Source: a virus. From it: a stretch of 25,063 bases of DNA. A program made the position numbers and the translations under genes. The number at the start of each line of letters is the position of its first letter. The first letter of the stretch is position 1. The notes under the pieces were generated by a model, which saw only the letters and a list, made by a program, of their open reading frames with translations, did not search any database and was not told where the DNA came from. Location: IMG/VR virus record IMGVR_UViG_3300024264_000161, positions 1 to 25,063 of that record; one strand, written 5' to 3'. This document shows, piece after piece, positions 1-7,369 of this stretch.

Positions 1-981
1 CTTGGCAATCAAGGTGTCTTGTACGTCTAGGTCTTCACGCACTCCTGCGATAAGGTTGTCTCGTCCTTGATACCGTTCGCCTTCACAGGTGTACCATGCA
101 CCACCCTTTTCGATGATGCCCATGTTAACTGATAGATCTACAAGGTCACCAATAATGTCGATTCCGATAGAATCACCACGGAAGTAGAAGTCATACTCTC
201 CCTGCTGGAATGGAGGTGAGGTCTTAGAAAACTGAACGTCCCAGATGATCTTACGACCAACAACCTCATTGATTAGTTTGTCTCCAATCTGGATCTTCTT
301 TTCTAGTGCTTGCTTCTGCGACTCAGAAGAGAATAGTTTGATAACAACAGATGAATAAAACTTAGTTGCCTGACCACCTGTGGGTTGCAACTGTGTGTAC
401 ATGGCAGAGATCTGATTACGCTGTTGTGAGATAAGAATAAGTAGTGTCTTCTTATTAGCGTAGTTCAGCATCTTTACTGCGTTGCCCATATCCTTTGACT
501 CAGCACCAATCTGCTTTGTGTTCTCCAAGTCTTTCAACTCTTCATTACCCTTCTCAAAGTAGATGGCGGGTAGGAGAGCAGAGATAGAGTCAACAACCAA
601 CACATCAATGCCTGCCTTCATAAGGTCTGTGCCTGTGTTTGCCATATCATTAGTTGTCTTTGCTTCTGATACGATGAGGTTTTTTTCATCTACCCCCAAC
701 TTGTGTGCCCAGGATGGATCGAACGATTGCTCTGCGTCGATCCAAGCACAGGACTTGCCTGCCTCCTGAGCCATACTTACGATCTGTAGACACAGGGAAG
801 ACTTAGCAGCACTCTTACTGCCCCAGATGAGGGACTGCCTACCATAAGGCAACCCACCATTGAGGGCACGAGTCAAAGCATGGCTAGGCAAGGGCTGACG
901 GTCATACTGAATGTCACTACCAAAGTTAATTGCTTGTCGCATCTTTGGGTTTAGTTGTGCGAGAACTGCCTCTACACTCAT
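1..981 (-). CDS. recA: RecA-like recombinase (3' end cut by window edge)
   Basis: 327 codons are read without a stop up to the window edge, close to the full length of cellular RecA (about 350). RecA forms ATP-dependent filaments on ssDNA for strand exchange. Landmarks: a P-loop GSKSAAKSS near residues 54-62, then WIDAEQSFDP with the glutamate that matches the catalytic glutamate of RecA, Walker B-like VLVVDSISAL, and SQQRNQ then TGGQATKFY, which match the L2 and following motif. The P-loop is unusual: the glycine before the invariant lysine is alanine. The start ATG overlaps the stop of the MazG-like gene as TAATG, so translation is probably coupled; no strong ribosome binding site is seen. 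It could serve recombination-dependent replication with the neighbouring polymerase, primase and helicase. The RecA family is clear; activity with this P-loop is not certain. Confidence 0.9.
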   Translation of the reverse strand, partial: MSVEAVLAQLNPKMRQAINFGSDIQYDRQPLPSHALTRALNGGLPYGRQSLIWGSKSAAKSSLCLQIVSMAQEAGKSCAWIDAEQSFDPSWAHKLGVDEKNLIVSEAKTTNDMANTGTDLMKAGIDVLVVDSISALLPAIYFEKGNEELKDLENTKQIGAESKDMGNAVKMLNYANKKTLLILISQQRNQISAMYTQLQPTGGQATKFYSSVVIKLFSSESQKQALEKKIQIGDKLINEVVGRKIIWDVQFSKTSPPFQQGEYDFYFRGDSIGIDIIGDLVDLSVNMGIIEKGGAWYTCEGERYQGRDNLIAGVREDLDVQDTLIAK

Positions 982-1331
982 TACGCAAGCACCCCGTGTC
1001 GCCACTCACGTTGCTTGTTTGTCTCTACCTTTTTGTTGAGAGCATCTGCTAGGCTACGCTTTGTGTAGCCTGTCTCATTGAGGAATGCCCAGAAGTCAAG
1101 CACACGAATCATAATGTCTGCTAGTTCCTCTACTACTTCCTCGTCGCCCTTCTCCTTGCGGATTGCTTCTAGCACTTCGGTTACTTCGCTATGCACCATA
1201 GCAAGTTGCTTGAGGTAGAACACAACGTAGTCTGCCTCATCCATGTGATCGTAAGGCTCGTAGAAGCCCTGACGCTTTGCGTGAGCGTGTAGCGTGTGTG
1301 CCAGGTCGTCCATGTCATTTAGATATGTCAT
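981..1331 (-). CDS. MazG-like nucleotide pyrophosphohydrolase
   Basis: 116 residues, all-alpha. The E-x3-E helix (HSEVTEVLEAIR, about residues 47-58) followed by EELADIMIR (about 68-76, E-x2-D) is the metal-binding signature of MazG/all-alpha NTP pyrophosphatases, and the tail NKQREWRHG matches the basic Arg/His ending common in phage MazG-like proteins. Members hydrolyse (d)NTPs to monophosphates and pyrophosphate; in phages they have been linked to pool cleaning and to host ppGpp signalling, and the substrate here is unknown. The ATG is preceded by AAGGAGAA, whose TAAGGAG also contains the stop codon of the upstream polymerase gene. The stop overlaps the RecA start (TAATG). Its place between polymerase and RecA fits a role in nucleotide supply during replication. 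Confidence 0.85.
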   Translation of the reverse strand: MTYLNDMDDLAHTLHAHAKRQGFYEPYDHMDEADYVVFYLKQLAMVHSEVTEVLEAIRKEKGDEEVVEELADIMIRVLDFWAFLNETGYTKRSLADALNKKVETNKQREWRHGVLA

Positions 1332-1339
1332 TCTTCTCC

Positions 1340-4300
1340 TTAGTTTCTGATTACTTCTTCCAACGTTAAATCGCCTTGCTTAGTCTTACCGAACTCCATC
1401 TTGAATGCTTTGCCCAACTCCAAGCGAGTGTGAGCCATAGCAAAAGATGATGGGAACACAGTTACCGCACGCATCTCTCGTGATGAATTAGCAACCAACA
1501 AAGATCCCATGTTTGCCCCAGCCTTAGTCTTGCGAGGCTTCCAAGCCAATACATAGAACTCATCTTCTGCAAAAGAAAGTTGCTTTAGGTTTAGGAACCT
1601 AACGAATGAAGCCTTGTTGTCACGAATCTCTTCCACAGGGACAAACTCCATAACTCTATTGTTTGCGACAAGTATAACATAACTCTTGCCCTTCTCAATA
1701 GTTGTGTTCTGTTCATCAAAGAATCCTGCGGTGCCTGTACCATCCATGATGTTTACCAGACTCCAACCTTTACCCTGACGGATACCGTTCACTACACCCA
1801 TGTAGATGAACACACCCTTGTCCTCATGGTCATCACAGTCATCAAGGAATGCATAGAAGTGCGAGGGCACATCCACATTGAACTCTGGTAGATTAAGGTA
1901 CTCATACAGATTGCTACGCACCTTCTCTTCATCAGCAGCGTTGTCTGGGAATGTCAATGCACCTACGGCATTCATAGCCTTGAGAGCACGGCTGTTAAGA
2001 CCAGCACCCTTGGTGTATGTCAGTTCCTCAATCTCCTTGTACGACTTGAATGGACGATGATTGAGATACCGTTCGCCAACCAACGCAGAGATATACTTAA
2101 TTGATGTTATACCGAAACGAATGCCCTTGCCTTCGATAGTAAAGTCTAGTTCGCTATCGTTGATGTGAGGCAACTTGAGGGGGATACCCATACGCTTGCA
2201 CTCAATAAGGTATTCTGTGCGAGAGTCAGTATCCTTCTCGTTACGCAAGATAGCGTACATAAACTCTAGAGGATAGTTAGTCTTGAGCCATGCAGTCCAG
2301 TATGACAACATGGAGTATGCAACAGCGTGAGACTTATTGAATGAGTATCCAGCGTGCTTCTCAAAGTCAGTCCACATGGACTCAGCATAAGTAGAACCAA
2401 TATGCTTGGACGCACCAGCAACAAACTTCTTCTTAAACTTGTTGAACTCTTTAACGTCTTTCTTCTTACCAATGATCTTACGGACTTTGTTTGCTTCGCC
2501 CTTCGTCATACCGCCTAGTTCTACGCAAGCACGCATAACCTGCTCCTGGTAAAGGATCAGACCGAATGTGTCTGCTGTCCAGTCCTTCATCAAAGGTGAG
2601 ATAAACTCTACAGCCTGCTTGCCATTCTTGCGGTCTAGGTACTGACGACCGATAGACTTCATAGCACCAGGACGAATGAGAGCGTTAGAAGCAGCAAGTT
2701 CCTCAAAGTTAGAAACCTGCATCTTGACAAGCAAGTTAGTGTAAGGTGTAGTCTCACATTGGAACACACCCTTGGTGCGACCTGCTGCAAGCATTTCGTA
2801 CACCTTCTTGTCATCTAACTTAACTTGTGTTATGTCAATCTTATTTCCTGTGCGTTCCTCAATGATGCTGAGTGCGTCTTGCACAACGGATAGAGTCTTA
2901 AGCCCTAGTGCATCAATCTTGATAAGACCGATCTCTGCTGCCTCATCCATATCTACCCCGACTACAGGGATACGCTCTTTGGAGGAAGGATCTACACGAG
3001 TCTCAATAGCAGTAACCTGCGAGATAGGCTTCTTGCTAGTCACCACGCCTGCGGCATGGATGCCTGTGCCACGGATACGACCACGCAACTGCTCACCGAT
3101 CTCCACAATCTCTGGGTACTTCTCACGGAAGTCTGCTGTGGTACGAGAGGAGCAGAAGTGATCCCAAGTCTCTACGTTCTTTAGGGCACGGTTGACCTCA
3201 CCCAAGGGGATGTTGAGCACACGACAAATGTCACGCACCATACCCTTATCTTTGAAAGTTAAGAAAGTAGCGATAGAGGCAACGTGCTTGTATTGTGCTT
3301 CTAGATATTGCTTGACTTCCTCACGCCTAGTGTCCATAATGTCTGTGTCAATGTCAGGCCAGTCATCACGGTCAAGGTCAATGAAGCGGAAGAACAAAAG
3401 ATTATGCTCAATAGGATCTACCTCTGTGATGCCTAGGGTGTAGCACAGGAGTGAGCCTGCACTAGAACCACGACCAGGGCCGACCATAATGTCATTCTTC
3501 TTTGCCCATTGGATCATGTTACGCACAACAATAAAGTAGGGTGCAAACTTCTTATCCTTGATGATGGACAACTCTTCTTCCAGACGCTCAACATACTCAG
3601 GCTGGTCATCTAGTTTGAGATCCTTGAGACCCTCAAACGCAAGGGTACGAATCTCATCGTCGCTGTCCTTGTGTGTGACAGGAAGCAAGTTAAGATTACT
3701 CTTGATGTTGTAATCTTCTACCTTGTCTGCAACGTCCATGGAATGCGTAGCCATTGACTCATCCCAGTCCTCACCCATAGCCTCTACCATCTCAGGGTAG
3801 TCAAGCAAATGAATATCAAACTTATTGAAACTCATCATACGGTCATGCCCATAGAGGTAGTCGAAACGCTCCATGAGGTTGTCATACTTGAGAGACTTCT
3901 TAAAGTCTGCTTCCTTATCCATCTTTGCGTGAGTGTTATTAAGTAGCATAACTTCTTGGATGATCTTTTGATCTAACGTTGCATGGTGGCAGTCAGGAGT
4001 CACTACAAGTTGGTAGCCACCTTCCTTTGCCAACTCCACTAGTGCAGCGTTCATGCCTGGTTGGTTGTGTGGCATAACCTCAACGTAGAAGTCATCACCA
4101 AAGCGATCATCAAACCACTTGAGATGTTCCTTGGCTACGGCAAACTCACCAGCCTCAATAGCCTTGTTAATCATACCCGACATGCAGCCAGAGGTAATGA
4201 TAAGGTCATCACCGTACTTGTCTAGGATCTCAAAGTCAAAGCGTGGCTTTCGGTTGAATCCCTCCGTCCAAGCAATCTCACTAATCTTAGATAGATTGGC

Positions 4301-4606
4301 AAGACCCTTAGCATTCTTAGCAAGCACTACCAAGTGATTGTAGTTTAAGTCTAGTGGGTCTGTGCGTTCTGCCTTGTCTCGCTTATCGTGGCGATCCTTA
4401 GTGAAGTAGCCTTCGATACCTAGGATAGGCTTGATGCCTGCTTCCTTGGCTACCCGATAGAACTCACGGTGACCTGATAGCGTGCCGTGGTCTGTGATGG
4501 CTACTGACTCCATGCCGATTGCCAATGCCCTATCAATATATTCTTGAGGGGTGGCTACACCATCCATGGGTGAGTAGTGAGTGTGAACGTGCAAGGGTGA
4601 ATACAT
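1340..4606 (-). CDS. dnaE: DNA polymerase III alpha subunit (DnaE-type, C-family)
   Basis: 1088 residues, near the size of bacterial DnaE (about 1160). The N-terminal PHP domain carries a full set of candidate metal ligands: H8, H10, D15, H40 (ITDHGT), E65, H91, C141, D205 and H207. These positions are kept in PHP domains shown to proofread, whereas E. coli alpha has lost several. The polymerase core shows GPGRGSSAGSL near 376-386, PDIDTD at 417-422 with catalytic aspartates, IDALGLKTLS further on, HAAGVV, LYQEQVM, and KSHAVAYSMLSYWTAWLK. A helix-hairpin-helix-like stretch and an OB-like stretch (GVVNGIRQGKGWSLVNIMDG) follow. The start overlaps the stop of the 227-residue gene as TAATG, and the stop lies in the MazG ribosome binding site. 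No separate exonuclease (DnaQ) gene is in the window, so built-in PHP proofreading is plausible. Confidence 0.96.
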   Translation of the reverse strand: MYSPLHVHTHYSPMDGVATPQEYIDRALAIGMESVAITDHGTLSGHREFYRVAKEAGIKPILGIEGYFTKDRHDKRDKAERTDPLDLNYNHLVVLAKNAKGLANLSKISEIAWTEGFNRKPRFDFEILDKYGDDLIITSGCMSGMINKAIEAGEFAVAKEHLKWFDDRFGDDFYVEVMPHNQPGMNAALVELAKEGGYQLVVTPDCHHATLDQKIIQEVMLLNNTHAKMDKEADFKKSLKYDNLMERFDYLYGHDRMMSFNKFDIHLLDYPEMVEAMGEDWDESMATHSMDVADKVEDYNIKSNLNLLPVTHKDSDDEIRTLAFEGLKDLKLDDQPEYVERLEEELSIIKDKKFAPYFIVVRNMIQWAKKNDIMVGPGRGSSAGSLLCYTLGITEVDPIEHNLLFFRFIDLDRDDWPDIDTDIMDTRREEVKQYLEAQYKHVASIATFLTFKDKGMVRDICRVLNIPLGEVNRALKNVETWDHFCSSRTTADFREKYPEIVEIGEQLRGRIRGTGIHAAGVVTSKKPISQVTAIETRVDPSSKERIPVVGVDMDEAAEIGLIKIDALGLKTLSVVQDALSIIEERTGNKIDITQVKLDDKKVYEMLAAGRTKGVFQCETTPYTNLLVKMQVSNFEELAASNALIRPGAMKSIGRQYLDRKNGKQAVEFISPLMKDWTADTFGLILYQEQVMRACVELGGMTKGEANKVRKIIGKKKDVKEFNKFKKKFVAGASKHIGSTYAESMWTDFEKHAGYSFNKSHAVAYSMLSYWTAWLKTNYPLEFMYAILRNEKDTDSRTEYLIECKRMGIPLKLPHINDSELDFTIEGKGIRFGITSIKYISALVGERYLNHRPFKSYKEIEELTYTKGAGLNSRALKAMNAVGALTFPDNAADEEKVRSNLYEYLNLPEFNVDVPSHFYAFLDDCDDHEDKGVFIYMGVVNGIRQGKGWSLVNIMDGTGTAGFFDEQNTTIEKGKSYVILVANNRVMEFVPVEEIRDNKASFVRFLNLKQLSFAEDEFYVLAWKPRKTKAGANMGSLLVANSSREMRAVTVFPSSFAMAHTRLELGKAFKMEFGKTKQGDLTLEEVIRN

Positions 4607-5289
4607 TACTTGTATACCTTCTTATCTCTGTAGTTTATCTTATATTGTTTTTCAAACTTGGTTGCAAACTGTATGACTCTTTCCTCTATTCTACCATCTA
4701 CCTCTGACATTGACTTCCATGCCTCCCGCTTGAATGGGATCATCTGAACGATGGGAGTGCCCTTGGGTATTACACCTTGGAACTCAGCAGGAATATACGC
4801 AGGACAATGCGTGGGAATGGGGTGCCTGTCTGTATCCACAATACCTTCTAGTGTGGTGAATGGCAAGTCCTGATGTGAAGGATGTTTAAATAAAGTGCTG
4901 TACCCCTTGGGGGTCTGAATCTGGAAGGGCAACATCCACTTGAACCCTTGACCTAAATTAGGATAGTGTTGTGTCTGTTGCGTAGAATGAGTAAAATCTA
5001 AAACCTGAAAAGGCATGTTTGGGTGAGTGACCCTTGAGAATTCATCTAAGTTAAATTGTATATCGCAGGGAGTCTTCCATATGTATCCTTGAGTCATTGC
5101 ATCAAATACAGGCATACAACTCTTGATAGTTCTATTTACTCCACCGTCTTTAGTTAGCGGCAACTCTTTTGTTTGCTCATCAATGTAGGGAAGTGTTTTT
5201 ACATACCAGTCTGGCACGCATTTGCTTGCAGGCACAGGGGCTTCAAAGCCTACTGTCTCTGGTCGCATAAGAAATTTTATGTTTGGCAT
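4606..5289 (-). CDS. Conserved phage protein of unknown function
   Basis: 227 residues with no signal peptide or membrane segment. I cannot give it a function. Visible landmarks are PVPASKCVPDWYVK near residues 18-31, IKSCMPVFDAMTQGYIW near 55-71, and PKGTPIVQMIPFKREAW near 176-192. They recall a widespread uncharacterised family of T4-like and cyanophage proteins (possibly DUF6065; from memory, not verified). The region from GIVDTDRHPIP to the GTPIVQ strand is rich in prolines and beta-prone segments and could be a compact beta barrel. The start ATG has TAGGAAAGG about 3 bases upstream. It is the first gene after a structured intergenic gap and is translationally joined to the polymerase by TAATG, which suggests a replication- or nucleotide-linked job. 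Confidence 0.8.
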   Translation of the reverse strand: MPNIKFLMRPETVGFEAPVPASKCVPDWYVKTLPYIDEQTKELPLTKDGGVNRTIKSCMPVFDAMTQGYIWKTPCDIQFNLDEFSRVTHPNMPFQVLDFTHSTQQTQHYPNLGQGFKWMLPFQIQTPKGYSTLFKHPSHQDLPFTTLEGIVDTDRHPIPTHCPAYIPAEFQGVIPKGTPIVQMIPFKREAWKSMSEVDGRIEERVIQFATKFEKQYKINYRDKKVYK

Positions 5290-5308
5290 TACCTTTCCTA
5301 AGTATATT

Positions 5309-5340
5309 TTTGGTGGGGGGCTTTCTCAGCCCTGACCAAA
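5309..5340. other. Imperfect hairpin upstream of the 227-residue gene
   Basis: TTTGGT pairs with ACCAAA at the base and GGGCT with AGCCC near the tip, with an asymmetric internal loop between. In the transcribed (minus) sense it ends about 20 bases before the ATG at 5289 and is followed by an A-rich stretch, not a U-tract. It may shape access to the GGAAAGG ribosome binding site or be an RNA-processing site. No folding energy was computed. Confidence 0.4.
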
Positions 5341-5381
5341 TAGTTTGCTGCTTTTATTAATTTGTTTAGACGGAAGGGGGT

Positions 5382-5406
5382 GGCGGTGAGGGCATTCCCC
5401 ACCGCC
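5382..5406 (-). terminator. Strong GC-rich hairpin just after the ssDNA-binding gene
   Basis: In the transcribed sense, GGCGGTG pairs with CACCGCC, and an inner GGG/CCC extends the stem with one bulged base and a short loop. The stem can be lengthened outward with GGT/ACC pairs and one more bulge. It starts about 7 bases after the stop codon at 5414. No U-tract follows, so it would be a non-classical terminator, a pause, or a 3'-end stabiliser. Position and stability make partial termination between the ssDNA-binding gene and the polymerase genes plausible. Confidence 0.45.
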
Positions 5407-5413
5407 AACCACC

Positions 5414-6079
5414 TTACCAGTTAATGTTTGTGGTGCTTGCAGATGAAGTGGGCATTCCACCCTCAAAGCCAAGGTAGAACTGCTCTTGCTCTGCGTAGGG
5501 AACCTTACGAACAACATTCTCAAGATTGTATAGTTCGTATGGTGACCAATCGAAAGGCTCAGAATCAGGAGCAGTTGGGAGCAACACATAGGTAGTGTCG
5601 GTTCCTGTGCCCTGACGCTTGATCTTCCAAGTTAGGTTACTGATGCTGCCCGTGTCGGAGGTGTACTCCAACATAGTGTGAACAGCAGACTGCTTACCTA
5701 GTCCCTGTGACCATACTGCGATGTATGGATCTTCCATGCCGTCGTCCACTAGGACATTGACGTAGAAACGGTTACGACCGCCCCAGCCTGCCTTTGGATC
5801 TTTGCGGTGCATCTCCTCTGCCCAGTCTCGTCCCTCTGACTCCATGGTACAAACAGCCTTACGCTTGTAGTCCTTGGGATTGGAGTGCTCACGAACGACG
5901 ATAGCAAGATTGCGACCTTCGTCAAAGTTTGGTGAGTCCTCGTCTAGTTCGTTAGCAAAGCGAATCTTTGCACTCTGCCCGTCGTCAAGTTGTAGCCAAC
6001 GTGTCTTGGGGCCACTTGAGTCGTATGTCTTCTTGTTAACAATTGTCTCTACGTTTTTGAGACCTTTTACAATGCTCAT
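5414..6079 (-). CDS. Putative single-stranded DNA-binding protein
   Basis: 221 soluble residues. Residues about 25-160 alternate beta-prone and charged stretches (RWLQLDDGQSAKIRFANE, then RNRFYVNVLVDDGMEDPYIAV), as in OB-fold ssDNA-binding proteins of T4 gp32-like and actinophage types. Aromatic and basic residues are spread through it (W, K, R, Y). The C-terminus is Ser/Thr-rich and ends NINW rather than in a classical acidic tail. The call rests mainly on general pattern and on its place between primase and polymerase; no decisive motif was found. The ATG overlaps the primase stop as ATGA, and GGAGAAAAAAT supplies a ribosome binding site inside the primase end. A strong hairpin follows its stop. 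Alternative: another nucleic-acid-binding replication accessory. Confidence 0.55.
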   Translation of the reverse strand: MSIVKGLKNVETIVNKKTYDSSGPKTRWLQLDDGQSAKIRFANELDEDSPNFDEGRNLAIVVREHSNPKDYKRKAVCTMESEGRDWAEEMHRKDPKAGWGGRNRFYVNVLVDDGMEDPYIAVWSQGLGKQSAVHTMLEYTSDTGSISNLTWKIKRQGTGTDTTYVLLPTAPDSEPFDWSPYELYNLENVVRKVPYAEQEQFYLGFEGGMPTSSASTTNINW

Positions 6080-7023
6080 ATTTTTTCTCCTAGTAATGTT
6101 AATGGATTTTGTACTTTATCATGTAATTTAGTTATATCTTCTGTTGTAAGATCACCAACATCCTTGTAGCGATCTGGCAACCCTATAATTATACCACGAG
6201 TACCCAACTGAGTCAATACCTTTTCACCCATCATTTTTCCTGCCTCATCGGTATCTGGTACAACATAAACTTGATTGAAATACTTTTTCATTAGGTCGCA
6301 TTGCTTATTGGATACGTTTGCCCCTAATGTAGCAACAGCGGGAACGCCCTCCTCGTGCAGCCTAATGGCATCAAACGATGACTCTACTACATAGACATAC
6401 TCCGAACTTCTAACCCTGTGTAGGTTGAATAGTATCTTTGATTTAGGTAGTTTGGGGGTGTTCTTGAAGTCCTTGCCCTCAATGCTACGAGCCACCCATC
6501 CCACACAGATAGTTCCACTTGGATCAAACTGAGGAACTGTCACCATATCCTGTGCCTGTGAGTATCCTAGTTTATATGTTGTTAGGTTTGTTATTCCTCT
6601 ACCCGCAAAGTAGTCACGGGCACGGTCACTTGAAAGTGCTTGCTCATGCAGCCTTGTTACCGTTTCGTTATCAAACTGAACATAGTCAGGCTTCTCAACC
6701 AACTTCTTGTCTAGAACATCAACAAAGTTTACCTCTTGCTCATACTTCTTGATAAGACGCAGGGCACTAAACTCATTCTGGCCCGTCATCTCCATCACAT
6801 ACTCCATGAGAGATGCAATCTTGCGACAGCCAAAGCAGAAGAACGTGCCGTTCTCTTTGTCGATCTCAGCAGCAGGTGTTCGGGTGTTGGCATGGTACGG
6901 ACAGAATATGATCCAGTCCGTGTCTACTTCTCCTGCTATGGTGCCGCCTGAGGCAAGGATGACTCTTTCGGTCTGTTCTGGTGAAAATAGACTGGCTTCC
7001 CGCCTTCTACTCCTTCTAGGCAC
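6076..7023 (-). CDS. DNA primase (CHC2 zinc finger plus TOPRIM)
   Basis: 315 residues. An N-terminal zinc finger C41-x2-H44 with C63-x2-C66 (FCPYH ... FFCFGC) is followed by a linker and a TOPRIM core: YVVESSFDAI with E214, then VYVVPDTDEAG with D257 and D259 as metal ligands. This is the layout of DnaG, which lays RNA primers for lagging-strand synthesis. The protein is about half the length of bacterial DnaG and lacks room for the usual C-terminal helicase-binding domain. The start is GTG: no ATG occurs before the zinc finger, and GGAAGGAAAA lies about 10 bases upstream. The first 88 bases overlap the end of the 107-residue gene in another frame. The stop overlaps the next ATG (ATGA). It should work with the DnaB-like helicase encoded just upstream. 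Confidence 0.92.
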   Translation of the reverse strand: MPRRSRRREASLFSPEQTERVILASGGTIAGEVDTDWIIFCPYHANTRTPAAEIDKENGTFFCFGCRKIASLMEYVMEMTGQNEFSALRLIKKYEQEVNFVDVLDKKLVEKPDYVQFDNETVTRLHEQALSSDRARDYFAGRGITNLTTYKLGYSQAQDMVTVPQFDPSGTICVGWVARSIEGKDFKNTPKLPKSKILFNLHRVRSSEYVYVVESSFDAIRLHEEGVPAVATLGANVSNKQCDLMKKYFNQVYVVPDTDEAGKMMGEKVLTQLGTRGIIIGLPDRYKDVGDLTTEDITKLHDKVQNPLTLLGEKI

Positions 7024-7259
7024 TTTGCTTTTTTCCTTCCGACGTATGTCCCGTATATGGATATTTCAAATTCGTAATATGATTTCTGATATGAAGTTGT
7101 CCATTCTGGCATGAGGTCAAGGCGTGGTACATATCCTGCCTCCCGCATTTGTTCTTCTAGTACCTCTGAGTAGATCTGCTGCATTCGGGAGAACGCTGTG
7201 GATGATATGATCCTTCCGTCAATAGAGAACCTTTTGATACTCCGATGTGCAGTTTTCAT
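6936..7259 (-). CDS. Small conserved phage protein, function unknown
   Basis: 107 residues, no signal peptide or membrane segment. The core (residues about 39-85: AGYVPRLDLMPEW, YYEFEISIYGTYVGRKKAKC) alternates aromatic and charged residues in beta-prone strands and ends in a basic patch, as in small phage proteins placed near primases. I do not recognise a function. It begins 7 bases after an extended -10 box (TGGTATAAT), so its mRNA probably begins at or next to the ATG, with no room for a Shine-Dalgarno sequence. It would therefore head a transcript that continues into primase. Its last 29 codons overlap the primase start in a different frame, an unusually long overlap. Confidence 0.72.
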   Translation of the reverse strand: MKTAHRSIKRFSIDGRIISSTAFSRMQQIYSEVLEEQMREAGYVPRLDLMPEWTTSYQKSYYEFEISIYGTYVGRKKAKCLEGVEGGKPVYFHQNRPKESSLPQAAP

Positions 7260-7266
7260 GGAACAT

Positions 7267-7275
7267 ATTATACCA
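7267..7275 (-). promoter_or_regulatory. Extended -10 promoter, probably leaderless
   Basis: TGGTATAAT on the minus strand, with TGn directly before a perfect TATAAT. The last T is followed by 7 bases and then the ATG at 7259, so a start site 7-8 bases after the -10 box falls on or beside the start codon. No good -35 hexamer is seen at 16-18 bases (TTGAAA lies 27 bases away), which the TGn extension can offset. The same nonamer stands before ATGs at 10106 and 24568. Confidence 0.7.
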
Positions 7276-7279
7276 TCAT

Positions 7280-7369
7280 TTACTCATTTGTGTAGTCTTT
7301 TTCAACACCGCACTCCTGACAGATCTCTCTACCCCTCCACTCAACGTAGTCGTGATTACAGGTCGTCAT
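7280..7369 (-). CDS. 29-residue zinc-knuckle microprotein
   Basis: A 30-codon reading frame starts inside the last codons of the helicase gene and ends at TAA just before the next promoter. The product starts MTTCNHDYVEW and contains C4-x-H6 and C17-x2-C20 (ICQECG), the four-ligand spacing of small zinc knuckles or ribbons found in many phage microproteins. AAGGA lies about 8 bases before the ATG, with GAGG directly before it. The frame fills a gap that otherwise has no gene, and the four metal ligands would be unlikely in random sequence. Role unknown; nucleic-acid or protein binding next to the helicase and primase is possible. Below usual gene-calling length, so easily missed. Confidence 0.62.
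   Translation of the reverse strand: MTTCNHDYVEWRGREICQECGVEKDYTNE

Noticed and set aside
2266-2472. Minus-strand open frame nested in the polymerase
   Set aside because: It lies wholly inside polymerase motifs in another frame and lacks a start signal.
563-4707. Open frames on the plus strand across the replication genes
   Set aside because: They mirror strongly supported minus-strand genes, have no consistent ribosome binding sites, and their products look like low-complexity shadow translations.
5318-5333. GGGCTGAGA in the hairpin before the 227-residue gene, like part of a thiamine pyrophosphate riboswitch
   Set aside because: The rest of the conserved THI-element core, including the CCTGAT and GCG-AGGGA parts, is missing and the region is too short.
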